DNA of 16,109 bases from NCBI GenBank assembly GCA_025459035.1, contig JALORJ010000115.1, positions 1 through 16,109 of the forward strand, given 5' to 3'. Within the stretch, counting starts at the first letter, position 1. Each line of letters opens with the position of its first letter. The DNA is from Burkholderiales bacterium. GTDB lineage: Bacteria > Pseudomonadota > Gammaproteobacteria > Burkholderiales > Ga0077523. Shown here one piece after another: positions 6,199 to 14,136 of this stretch. The notes under the pieces were generated by a model, which was given only the letters and a program-made list of their open reading frames with translations, was not told the origin of the DNA and made no database searches. The translations under genes and the position numbers were made by a program.

Positions 6199-6959
6199 GC
6201 GGCGGTGCCGCGCCGCGCGGCGATCGACTCGGGTGTCACGCGCGCCGCGTGCGCCTCGAACGCCGCGTGCTCGAGGCGCATGCCGTCGGCCAGCGTGGTC
6301 GCCGCGCCGGCGTCGATCAGGCGCTTCATCGCGCGCAGCGTGTGCACATCGGCCGCGAGCATGTCGCGCGCGAGCGCCTCGCACGTCGGCAGCAGCGTCT
6401 CGGGTTCGACGACGTGGTTGACGAGGCCCCACGCCAGCGCCTGCGCGGCGCCGAGCGGGCGACCGCTGAACGACACTTCCTTCGCCCGTGCGACGCCGAT
6501 GATCCGCGGCAGTTTCTGGCTCAGCCCCCAGCCGGGCATCAGCCCGAGCCGCGCATGCGTGTCGACGAACTGCGCCGCCGTCGAGGCGATCAGCACGTCG
6601 CACGCGAGCGCGATCTCGAACCCGCCGGTGATCGCGAAACCGTTGATGGCGCCGACGATCGGTCCGTCGAACGCAGCCATCGCCTGCACGACGTCGTCGG
6701 CACCGCCGTTGATCACGGCGAGATTGCCGCCGTCGCCACCGGGGCTCGACAGCTCCTTCAGGTCGAGCCCGGCGCAGAACGCGCGCCCGGCGCCGGTGAC
6801 GACGACGACACGCGTCGCCGGGTCGGCCTGCGCGTCGCGGAACGCCTGCGCAAGCGCGGCGCGCAGCGCGCGCGACAGCGCGTTCATCGCGGCGGGGCGA
6901 GCGAGCGTCAGCGTGGTGACGCCGGCGGCGTGGTGCGTGCGCAGGACGGGGTCGGTCAT
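6195..6959 (-). CDS. Enoyl-CoA hydratase/isomerase family protein
   Basis: The 254-residue crotonase-fold enzyme has the full family length. It shows RPAAMNAL (21-28), the first oxyanion-hole segment GAGRAFCAGLDLKEL (56-70), the second with the Glu in TGGFEIALACDVLIAS (111-126, Glu115), and the THARLGLMPGWG loop (134-145). At the position of the second catalytic Glu of classic hydratases (rat Glu164) my alignment puts His135, as in many 'DTHAR' type members, so hydration of enoyl-CoA in fatty acid breakdown is likely but not certain. The ATG at 6959 is preferred because MTDPVLR aligns with the relic copy at 4470; a GTG at 6995 directly after the upstream stop is an alternative with 12 more residues. 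It follows the exported four-Cys gene by 36 bases and is coupled to the next membrane-protein gene by GTGA. Confidence 0.92.
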   Translation of the reverse strand: MTDPVLRTHHAAGVTTLTLARPAAMNALSRALRAALAQAFRDAQADPATRVVVVTGAGRAFCAGLDLKELSSPGGDGGNLAVINGGADDVVQAMAAFDGPIVGAINGFAITGGFEIALACDVLIASTAAQFVDTHARLGLMPGWGLSQKLPRIIGVARAKEVSFSGRPLGAAQALAWGLVNHVVEPETLLPTCEALARDMLAADVHTLRAMKRLIDAGAATTLADGMRLEHAAFEAHAARVTPESIAARRGTAA

Positions 6960-6995
6960 GGGGGTACGCGCTGCAAACGGCGATCGGAGGACCAC

Positions 6996-7514
6996 TCAGG
7001 TGTCGGTGCGTACGCGACGGAGCGGCCCGAGGCACCGATCGAGCGATGCGTCCCGGCAGATGACGAACGCGTCACCCGGCGTCAGCAGGAAGATGAAGTT
7101 GGTTGCCACGTGGCCGATCTCCATCACCGCCCCCGTGCAATCTGGCTTGCCGTTGTCGTCGACGATCTGATCCACCCAGCGGTAGAAGCCGCCAGCGGAC
7201 GGCTGATCGTCGATCGCGAAGTGCGTCCGGGCAACCTGGCCCGCGCTCGTGACGAATCCGGTCCCGTCGGTGTGGAATGTGTAGATCTCGTGGCACTGCG
7301 TACCGGGAACCTCGAGTCGCCAGACGCCCACGATCGGGTGATTCGGTCGCAACGGTACGGGCGTCATCTCCTGCGCCGCCGCCACACCGGCGACGGCACT
7401 GCAGGCCTGAACGAGCACGATCGCGAGCCACACCCGAGTCCGGGCGACAGCGGTCTCGCGGGGCGCGCCGGCACCGTCGCAGGCATTCGGACCGCCGGAT
7501 ATCGGATTTCTCAT
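6996..7514 (-). CDS. Exported four-cysteine protein, lipocalin-like start
   Basis: The 172-residue product has a long n-region (residues 1-27) and then a hydrophobic core, WLAIVLVQACSAVAGVAAA, with probable cleavage after AAA-Q near residue 47-48. The mature part contains IVGVWRLEVPG (61-71), which resembles the opening 'G.WRL' strand of lipocalin-like domains, followed by YTFHTDGTGF. Four cysteines (74, 126, 153, 161) could make two disulfides in the periplasm. I recognise no named family. The start is supported by AGAGGT seven bases before the ATG. It is the first gene of the minus-strand block and diverges from dnaE2 across a region containing a LexA box. Confidence 0.72.
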   Translation of the reverse strand: MRNPISGGPNACDGAGAPRETAVARTRVWLAIVLVQACSAVAGVAAAQEMTPVPLRPNHPIVGVWRLEVPGTQCHEIYTFHTDGTGFVTSAGQVARTHFAIDDQPSAGGFYRWVDQIVDDNGKPDCTGAVMEIGHVATNFIFLLTPGDAFVICRDASLDRCLGPLRRVRTDT

Positions 7515-7680
7515 GCTCGGGACCTCTGGCTAGCTCGGGTCGATGATGCCTTCCTCCCGAACACGACGTGTTCACAGGGACAGGCGTGTTGTCGATCGGC
7601 GACCGGTCCGAGGGGGCGGACTCGGGCTGCGAGACCACAGGCCGGCGCAGCGCCGGCGCGGCCATCGGGACATTCCGTTT

Positions 7681-7698
7681 ACTGTTTTTATGTACAGT
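7681..7698 (+). promoter_or_regulatory. LexA-binding SOS box upstream of dnaE2
   Basis: ACTGTTTTTATGTACAGT fits the CTGT-N8-ACAG LexA operator used in gamma- and betaproteobacteria, with perfect ACTGT/ACAGT arms and an AT-rich centre that stands out in this GC-rich region. It ends 25 bases before the dnaE2 ATG at 7724, as expected for repression of transcription. A TATGTA inside it could act as a -10 element. The divergent gene at 7514 begins about 170 bases away, so control of that gene is possible but not shown. Confidence 0.88.
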
Positions 7699-7723
7699 CT
7701 TCGGCGTTTCGCCCGACCGCCGC

Positions 7724-10700
7724 ATGCCCGCCCCACCCCCCATCGACGCGCGCTTCCATCGCGACTTCGACGACACCGTCGAGGCGCCGCGGTCGCATCG
7801 CCATGCGCGGCGCGCGGCGCCGGGCGCGACGGCTGCCGGTGCGTCGGCCGCCGCAGTGCCGGACGCCGCGCCTGCGCTGCCCGCCTTCGCCGAGCTGCAC
7901 TGCGTCAGCAACTTCAGCTTCCTGCGTGGCGCGTCGCACGCCGAGGAGCTGGTCGAGCGCGCCGTGCGGCTGGGCTATTCGGCGCTGGCGATCACGGACG
8001 AGTGCTCGGTCGCCGGGGTGGTGCGGGCGCATCAGGCCGCGAAGACGCACGGGCTGCCGCTGATCGTCGGCACCGAGGTCACGCTCGCCGCCGATCCGGT
8101 CGACGCGGACCTCGCCGCGGCCGCACCGCACGGCCCGCGCCTCGTGCTGCTCGCCACCGACCGCGCGAGCTACGGACGCCTCGCGCGGCTGATCTCCACC
8201 GGCCGCCGGCAGGCCGACAAGGGCACCTACCGCCTGACGACGGGCGACCTCGACGACGGGCTGCCGGGCTGTCTGGTGCTGTGGGTGCCGCACGCGGCGC
8301 AGGTCGATGCCGGTGCGCTGCCGCGGTCGACGGTCGCGTGGCTCGCGTCGCGCTTCGCGGGGCGCGCGTGGATCGCGGTCGGTCTGCACCGCGACGGTCG
8401 CGATGCCAGCCGGCGCGCGACGCTCGCCGCGTGGTCGCAGGCGTGCGGCCTGCCGTGCGTGGCGGCCAACGACGTCCACATGCACACGCGCGGGCGCCGG
8501 GTGCTGCAGGACGTGCTCACGGCCACGCGGCTGCGCACGACGGTCGCGCGTGCCGGGCTCGCGCTGTTTCCCAACGGCGAGCGGCATCTGCGCTCGCGTG
8601 CGCGGCTCGCGCAGCTGTATCCGCCGGCGTGGCTGGCCGAGTCGGTCGCGATCGCGCGGCGCTGCACGTTCACGCTCGACGCGCTGCGCTACGAGTACCC
8701 GGACGAGATCGTGCCGACCGGCACCACGCCGGCGGCGTGGCTGCGCACGCTGGTCGAGGCCGGGCTGGCGTGGCGCTTCGGCGACGGCGCCCCGCCGTGG
8801 GCGCGCTTCGACGCCGACGGGCGCGCGCTCGACGCGGGCGGCGCATCACCGCACGCGTCGGTGGCGGCCGGTGTGCGCGCGCAGATCGAGCACGAGCTCG
8901 CGCTGATCGGCGAGCTGCGCTACGAGGCCTACTTCCTGACCGTCTACGACATCGTCCGCTTCGCGCGCACGGCCGGCATCCTGTGCCAGGGCCGCGGGTC
9001 GGCGGCCAACTCGGCCGTGTGCTTCGCGCTCGGCATCACCGAGGTCGACCCGGCGCGCATGTCGATGCTGTTCGAGCGCTTCATCTCGAAGGAGCGCAAC
9101 GAGCCGCCCGACATCGACGTCGACTTCGAGCATCGGCGGCGCGAGGAGGTGATCCAGTACATCTACGCGAAGTACGGGCGCGACCGCGCCGCGCTCGCCG
9201 CGACGGTCATCTGCTACCGGCCGCGTGGTGCGTTTCGCGACGTCGGCCGTGCGCTGGGTCTGGACACGACGCAGCTCGAGCGCATCGCCGCGAGCCTCGC
9301 GCTGCGCGGCGCCGACACGGCGCTGCCGCAGCGGCTGCGCGAAGCCGGCCTCGACCCCGACAACCGTGTGATGCGGCGCGTGCTCGAGCTGGCGTGCACT
9401 CGAGCTGGTGCCGGTCGAGAACGCGGCGATGCCCGATCGCACCGTCATCCAGTGGGACAAGGACGATCTCGACGCCGTCGGGCTGATGAAGGTCGACGTG
9501 CTCGCCCTCGGCATGCTGACCGCGATCCGTCGTGCGCTCGACCTGGTCGGGGCGCAGCGCGGCGCGCCGCTGCCGATGCACCGCGTGCCGGCCGAGGACC
9601 CGGCCGTGTACGACATGCTGTGCCGGGCCGATTCGATCGGCGTGTTCCAGATCGAATCGCGCGCGCAGATGACGATGCTGCCGCGGCTGCGACCGCGCCG
9701 CTTCTACGACCTGGTCATCGAGGTCGCGATCGTGCGTCCCGGGCCGATCCAGGGCGGCATGGTGCATCCGTACCTGCGCCGTCGACAGGGGCTCGAGCCG
9801 ATCACCTATCCGTCGCCGGCCGTCGAGCGCGTGCTCGAACGCACGCTGGGCGTGCCGATCTTCCAGGAGCAGGTGATGCAGCTCGCGGTGGTCGCGGCCG
9901 GCTTCACGCCGGGCGAAGCCGACCATCTGCGCCGCTCGATGGCGGCGTGGCGGCGCCGCGGCGGCCTCGAGCACTTCGAGGCGCGGCTGGTCGACGGCAT
10001 GCGCGCACGCGGCTACGACCCCGCGTTCGCGCAGCAGATCTACCAGCAGATCCTGGGCTTCGGCGAGTACGGCTTTCCCGAGTCGCACGCCGCGAGCTTC
10101 TCGCTGCTGGTCTACGTGTCGGCGTGGCTCAAGTGCCATCACCCCGCGGCGTTCTGCGCCGCGCTGCTCGACAGCCAGCCGATGGGCTTCTACTCGCCGT
10201 CGCAGCTCGTGCAGGACGCGCGTCGCCACGGCGTCGAGGTGCGCCCGGTCGACGTGCTCGCGAGCACCTGGCACTGCACGCTCGAGCCCGCGACGGATGC
10301 GACCGCCGACGGCCCGGCGCTGCGGCTCGGGCTGCAGCAGGTCCGGGGGCTCGGTCGTGCCGCGGCCGAGCGACTGGTGACGGCCCGCGCGCAGCCGTTC
10401 GACAGCTTCGACGTGCTCGCGCGGCGCGCCGGGCTGGACCGGGGCGATCTCGACGCGCTGGCGCGCGCCGGCGCCCTCGCCTCGGTCGGCGGGCATCGCG
10501 GCCGTACGCTGTGGCTCGTCGCGGGCCTCGACCTGCAGCCACCGCCGCTGCTGGCGGCCCTGCCGTCGCCTGGCACGCTGCCGCTCGATCTGCCCGAGCC
10601 GAGCGAGGGCCGCTCGATCGTCGCCGACTACGCGAGCCTCGGCCTCACGCTCGGACGCCATCCGCTGGCGCTGCTGCGCCGGCGGCTCGCGCGTCACCGT

Positions 10701-11021
10701 GCGCTGACCGCGCGCGAGCTCGCGGCAGTCACGCCGGGACGCCGGGTCTGCGCCGCCGGGCTGGTGACCTGCCGGCAGCGGCCCGGCACCGCGAGCGGCG
10801 TGATCTTCGTCACGCTCGAGGACGAGACCGGCCACGCCAACATCGTGGTCTGGCGCGACGTCGGCGAGCGCCAGCGGCGTGCGCTGCTCGGCGCCCGGCT
10901 GATGGCGGTGACCGGGACCGTGCAGCGCGAGGCCGGCGTCACGCACCTGATCGCGGAGCGCCTCGACGATCTGTCGTCGCTGCTGGGGGCGCTGGCGACG
11001 CGCTCGCGCGACTTCCACTGA
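7724..11021 (+). pseudogene. dnaE2: Error-prone DNA polymerase DnaE2 (ImuC), split by an internal deletion/frameshift
   Basis: The N-terminal frame (7724 to about 9397) encodes a roughly 50-residue variable leader and then the PHP domain (ELHCVSNFSFLRGASHAEEL, ALAITDE). The polymerase part follows: GRGSAANSAVCFALGI and PPDIDVDFEHRR, with the first two catalytic aspartates at residues 463 and 465 or 465 and 467. After VLELACT the family likeness stops. It resumes one frame over from about 9399 as LELVPVENAAMPDR, MKVDVLALG (third catalytic Asp at 9495), FGEYGFPESHAASFSLLVY, and a C-terminal OB-type region ending at TGA 11021. By recollection of the family, about 20-25 codons including the conserved HLSQHVGGFVIS are missing, and the loss is one base short of a codon multiple. 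DnaE2 does SOS mutagenic lesion bypass with ImuA and ImuB, which are not adjacent here. Either a true pseudogene or an assembly error. Confidence 0.88.
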
Positions 11022-11107
11022 GGTGCGCCGCGGCCATGCCCCGGCGCGCGTCGTGGCACTCTCGACGCCGCTTCCCGTCCGCGCCACCGCCTTCGCCGCC
11101 ACCGCCG

Positions 11108-12283
11108 ATGACCGCCTCGCCCGCTGCCGCGCCGCCTGCCGTGTTCGACTTCGACACCGTCGTCGATCGCGCCGGCATGTGGAGCTACAAGTGGGATCGC
11201 TACGCCGGCCGCGACGTGATCCCGATGTGGGTCGCGGACATGGACTTCCGCACCGCGCCGGTCATCGTCGAGGCCCTGCGCGCGCACGTCGAGCACGGCA
11301 TCTTCGGCTACATCGAGCCCGGCGCCGAGGTCGCGCGTGCGATCGTCGACCGGCTCGCGCGGGCCTGGCGCTGGAGCGTCGACCCGCGCTGGCTCGTGGC
11401 GCTGCCGGGTCTGGTCAGCGGCCTCGACATCGCCTGCCGGACCGCTGCCGAGCCCGGCGACGAAGTGATCACCGCGGTCCCCGTCTATCCGCCGTTCCTG
11501 TCGGCCCCCGAGCATTCCGGGCGCGTGTGCGTGCGTGTCGCGCTCGACCGCGGCGGCGACGGGGTGTGGCGCTTCGACGCGGCGCGCCTCGAGGCCGCGA
11601 TCACGCCCCGCACGCGTCTGCTGCTGCTGTGCAATCCGCACAACCCCGTCGGCCGCGCGTGGACGCAACCCGAGCTGGCGGCGCTCGACGCGGTGTGCGC
11701 GCGCCACGATCTGATCGTCTGCTCCGACGAGATCCACTGCGGGCTGGTGCTCGACCGCCATCGCACGCACGTGCCGTACGCGACGCTGTCGGAGGCGGCG
11801 GCCGAGCGCTCGATCACGCTGATGGCCGCCTCGAAGACCTTCAACGTGCCGGCGCTGGGCGCCGCGTTCGCGATCGTTCCCGACGCGGTGCTGCGACGGC
11901 GCATGCAGCAGGTGATGGCCGGCATCGTCCACCGCCCCGGCGGGCTCGGGCTGGTCGCGACCTGCGCGGCGTATCGCGACGGCGAGCCGTGGCGGCTCGC
12001 GCTCGTCGACTATCTGCGCGGCAACCGCGATCTCGTCGCGCGCCGTGTGTCCGCGATGCCGGGACTCGCGACCACGCACGTCGAGGCGACCTACCTCGCG
12101 TGGATCGACTGCCGCGGCGCCGGGATCGACGATCCCGCGGCGTTCTTCGAGGCGGCCGGCGTCGGCCTGTACGACGGCGCCGCGTTCGGCGCGCCGGGGT
12201 TCGTGCGGCTCAACTTCGGCTGTCCGCGTTCGCGCCTGACCACGGCGCTCGACCGCATGGATGCGGCACTCGCCGCCCGCTGA
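11108..12283 (+). CDS. patB: PatB/MalY-type PLP-dependent C-S lyase (aminotransferase fold class I)
   Basis: The 391-residue protein has the PatB/MalY pattern: FDFDTVVDRAGMWSYKWD (13-30), PMWVADMDF (39-47), YPPF (127-130), NPHNPVGR (176-183), CSDEIHCGL (205-213, Asp207 to the pyridine nitrogen), ASKTFNVPALG (241-251, Lys243 forming the Schiff base) and FVRLNFGCPR (365-374, Arg367 binding the carboxylate). Such enzymes are cystathionine beta-lyases, releasing homocysteine, pyruvate and ammonia in the cytosol for methionine synthesis; some also act on other cysteine S-conjugates. The ATG at 11108 is chosen because family members begin shortly before FDFDT; an ATG at 11036 behind an AGGTG would add a Pro/Arg-rich stretch of 24 residues. 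nikR follows after 26 bases. Confidence 0.9.
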   Translation: MTASPAAAPPAVFDFDTVVDRAGMWSYKWDRYAGRDVIPMWVADMDFRTAPVIVEALRAHVEHGIFGYIEPGAEVARAIVDRLARAWRWSVDPRWLVALPGLVSGLDIACRTAAEPGDEVITAVPVYPPFLSAPEHSGRVCVRVALDRGGDGVWRFDAARLEAAITPRTRLLLLCNPHNPVGRAWTQPELAALDAVCARHDLIVCSDEIHCGLVLDRHRTHVPYATLSEAAAERSITLMAASKTFNVPALGAAFAIVPDAVLRRRMQQVMAGIVHRPGGLGLVATCAAYRDGEPWRLALVDYLRGNRDLVARRVSAMPGLATTHVEATYLAWIDCRGAGIDDPAAFFEAAGVGLYDGAAFGAPGFVRLNFGCPRSRLTTALDRMDAALAAR

Positions 12284-12309
12284 CCCCCTGCCGCGCGAGG
12301 ACCGCCGCG

Positions 12310-12771
12310 ATGGAACGCATCACGATCTCGATGTCCGACGAACTCGCGCAGGACTTCGACACGCTCATCAAGGCGCGCGGCTACACCAACCGGTCGGAAG
12401 CCGTGCGCGACCTGCTGCGCGAGCGCCTGGCCGCGGAGAAGCTCGCGCACCACGCGGCGCCGTTCTGCGTCGCGGCGCTCAGCTACGTGTTCGACCACCA
12501 CGCGCGCGACCTCGCGGAGCGCCTGACGACGATCCAGCACGCCCACCACGACCTCGTGTTGTCGTCGATGCACGTCCATCTCGATCACGTCGACTGCCTC
12601 GAGACGCTGATGCTGCGCGGCCCGACCGTCGACGTCGTCGCGCTCGCCGACGCGCTGCGCGCCGAGCCCGGGGTGCGGCACGGACACCTGAACATCGTCC
12701 CGGTCGACGTCGGCGACATGCACACCCATCCGCATCCGCACAGTCATGCACATCCGCTGATGCCGCGCTGA
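12310..12771 (+). CDS. nikR: Nickel-responsive transcriptional regulator NikR with histidine-rich tail
   Basis: The 153-residue protein has an N-terminal ribbon-helix-helix DNA-binding domain (RITISMSDELAQDFD, GYTNRSEAVRDLLRE) and a C-terminal ACT-like metal domain. All four high-affinity nickel ligands of E. coli NikR (His76, His87, His89, Cys95) are present as His77, His88, His90 and Cys96 in IQHAHHD and MHVHLDHVDCLE. GVRHGHL near 121-127 is also conserved. NikR represses nickel uptake genes when nickel is bound. Compared with E. coli (133 residues) there is a tail with six alternating His (138-148). GAGG nine bases before the ATG is a good ribosome binding site. It probably shares a transcript with the upstream C-S lyase gene. 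No nickel transporter or GTATGA-N16-TCATAC type operator is visible in the window. Confidence 0.93.
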   Translation: MERITISMSDELAQDFDTLIKARGYTNRSEAVRDLLRERLAAEKLAHHAAPFCVAALSYVFDHHARDLAERLTTIQHAHHDLVLSSMHVHLDHVDCLETLMLRGPTVDVVALADALRAEPGVRHGHLNIVPVDVGDMHTHPHPHSHAHPLMPR

Positions 12772-12951
12772 CCCGACCGCGCGCCGCGCGCGCCGCGGTG
12801 GCGACGGCGCGCATCCACGGCGCGCCCCGTGGCGGTACCCGCGGCGCGCGACGCCCTGCGCATGGCAGTCATGGCAGGCGCCGCCGAAGACGCCCACGCG
12901 CAGGTCGACGACCATCCAGCCCTTCCCCCTGTCCGGATCACACCGCCCGCG

Positions 12952-14091
12952 ATGTCCGCCTCCGCCCTGTTCTCCGCGCTCACCCTGCGCGGCCTCGTGC
13001 TGCGCAACCGCGTCGTGCTGTCGCCGATGTGCCAGTACTCCGCCGTCGAGGGTCTCGCCAACGACTGGCACCTCGCGCACCTCGGCAAGTTCGCCACCGG
13101 CGGCATGGGCCTGGTGTTCACCGAAGCGACCGCGGTCGAGCGCGACGGGCGCATCACGCATGGTGACCTCGGGCTGTGGTCCGACGCGCACATCGAGCCG
13201 CTCGCGCGCGCGGTGCGCTTCGTGAAGGCGAACGGTGCGGCTGCCGGCATCCAGATCGCCCACGCCGGACGCAAGGCGTCGATGCAGCGGCCGTGGCACG
13301 GCAACGGTCCGCTCGACGACACCGACCGCGCCCGTGGCGAGGACACGTGGAACGTGATCGCGCCCAGCGCCGTGCCGCTCGACACCGGCTGGCTGGTGCC
13401 GCACGCGATGAGCCTCGCGGACATCGCCCGGGTCAAGGCGGCGTTCGTCGCGACAGCAAAGCGCGCGCTCGATGCCGGCTTCGACGTGGCGGAGGTCCAC
13501 GGCGCCCACGGCTACCTGCTGCACGAGTTCCTGTCGCCCATCTCGAACCTGCGCACCGACGCGTACGGCGGCAGCTTCGACAACCGCATCCGCCTGGCCC
13601 TCGAGATCACCGAGGCCGTGCGCGCCGTGTGGCCCGACGATCGCCCGCTGTTCTTCCGTGTGTCCGCGGTCGACGGCGTCGACGGCGGCTGGACGCTCGA
13701 CGAGTCGGTGTCGCTGGCCCGGCGCCTGAAGAGCCTCGGCGTCGATGTCGTCGACTGCTCGTCCGGCGGCATCGCGGGCTCCGCGACGGCCGCGCGCATC
13801 AAGCGCTTTCCCGGCTTCCAGGTGCCGTACGCCGCGCAGATCCGGCACGACGTCGGCGTACCGACGATGGCCGTGGGCCTGATCATGGAACCGCGCATGG
13901 CCGAGGACATCCTGCAGCGTCGCGAGGCCGACCTGATCGCGATCGGACGCGAGGCCCTGCACGACCCGCACTGGGCGCTGCACGCCGAGGCCGCCCTGGG
14001 CATCGACAACGGTTTCGCGACGTGGCCGCCGCAGTACGGCTGGTGGCTCGACAAGCGTCAGCAGGCGCTGGGACGCACGCCGATGGCGTGA
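12952..14091 (+). CDS. NADH:flavin oxidoreductase, OYE family (YqjM-like)
   Basis: The 379-residue FMN-dependent TIM-barrel enzyme carries the thermophilic-like/YqjM class markers SPMCQYSA (24-31; Cys27 tuning FMN and Tyr29), TEATAVERDGRITHGDLGLW (57-76), QIAHAGRKAS (101-110), the substrate-anion-binding pair His183 and His186 in EVHGAHGYLLHEFLSP, RTDAYGGSFDNR (201-212), SGGIAG (271-276) and IGREALHDPHW (331-341) for phosphate binding. Members reduce activated C=C bonds of enones, maleimides or nitro compounds using NAD(P)H; the natural substrate is unknown. The ATG at 12952 puts the conserved barrel start at the usual distance. In-frame starts from 12829 would only add unconserved sequence. 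It is about 180 bases from nikR and converges with the patatin gene. Confidence 0.93.
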   Translation: MSASALFSALTLRGLVLRNRVVLSPMCQYSAVEGLANDWHLAHLGKFATGGMGLVFTEATAVERDGRITHGDLGLWSDAHIEPLARAVRFVKANGAAAGIQIAHAGRKASMQRPWHGNGPLDDTDRARGEDTWNVIAPSAVPLDTGWLVPHAMSLADIARVKAAFVATAKRALDAGFDVAEVHGAHGYLLHEFLSPISNLRTDAYGGSFDNRIRLALEITEAVRAVWPDDRPLFFRVSAVDGVDGGWTLDESVSLARRLKSLGVDVVDCSSGGIAGSATAARIKRFPGFQVPYAAQIRHDVGVPTMAVGLIMEPRMAEDILQRREADLIAIGREALHDPHWALHAEAALGIDNGFATWPPQYGWWLDKRQQALGRTPMA

Positions 14092-14093
14092 GG

Positions 14094-14136
14094 GCCGCCG
14101 CCGTCGCGACGCGCGTCAGCGGGTCGCGGCGGCGGC
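14094..14136. terminator. Possible bidirectional hairpin between convergent OYE and patatin genes
   Basis: GCCGCCGCC (14094-14102) and its complement GGCGGCGGC (14128-14136) can pair, extended by CGCGA/TCGCG with a small bulge, around a central loop. The right arm lies inside the last codons of the patatin gene (poly-Ala). There is no T tract, and repeated Ala codons alone could create the arm by chance. Confidence 0.3.

Noticed and set aside
7641..7657. GCCGGCG/CGCCGGC hairpin upstream of dnaE2
   Set aside because: Three-base loop, no T tract, and no transcript is known to end there; common by chance at this GC content.
6162..8063. 633-residue plus-strand frame spanning hydratase to dnaE2 start
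   Set aside because: Crosses recognised genes on the other strand and the SOS box; no domain visible.
9383..9408. Programmed ribosomal frameshift in dnaE2
   Set aside because: No slippery heptamer or obvious stimulatory structure is seen, and family sequence appears to be missing, not merely shifted.
9207..11102. 631-residue open frame on the minus strand antisense to dnaE2
   Set aside because: Arg/Ala/His-rich with no family likeness, lying opposite well-conserved polymerase sequence; a GC-driven shadow.
12721..12755. Short tandem repeat of CA-rich units near the nikR end
   Set aside because: It encodes the alternating histidine tail in frame; no independent repeat array.
12091..13983. 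630-residue open frame on the minus strand across nikR and the OYE gene
   Set aside because: Covers the complements of three recognised genes and reads as low-complexity sequence; shadow frame.
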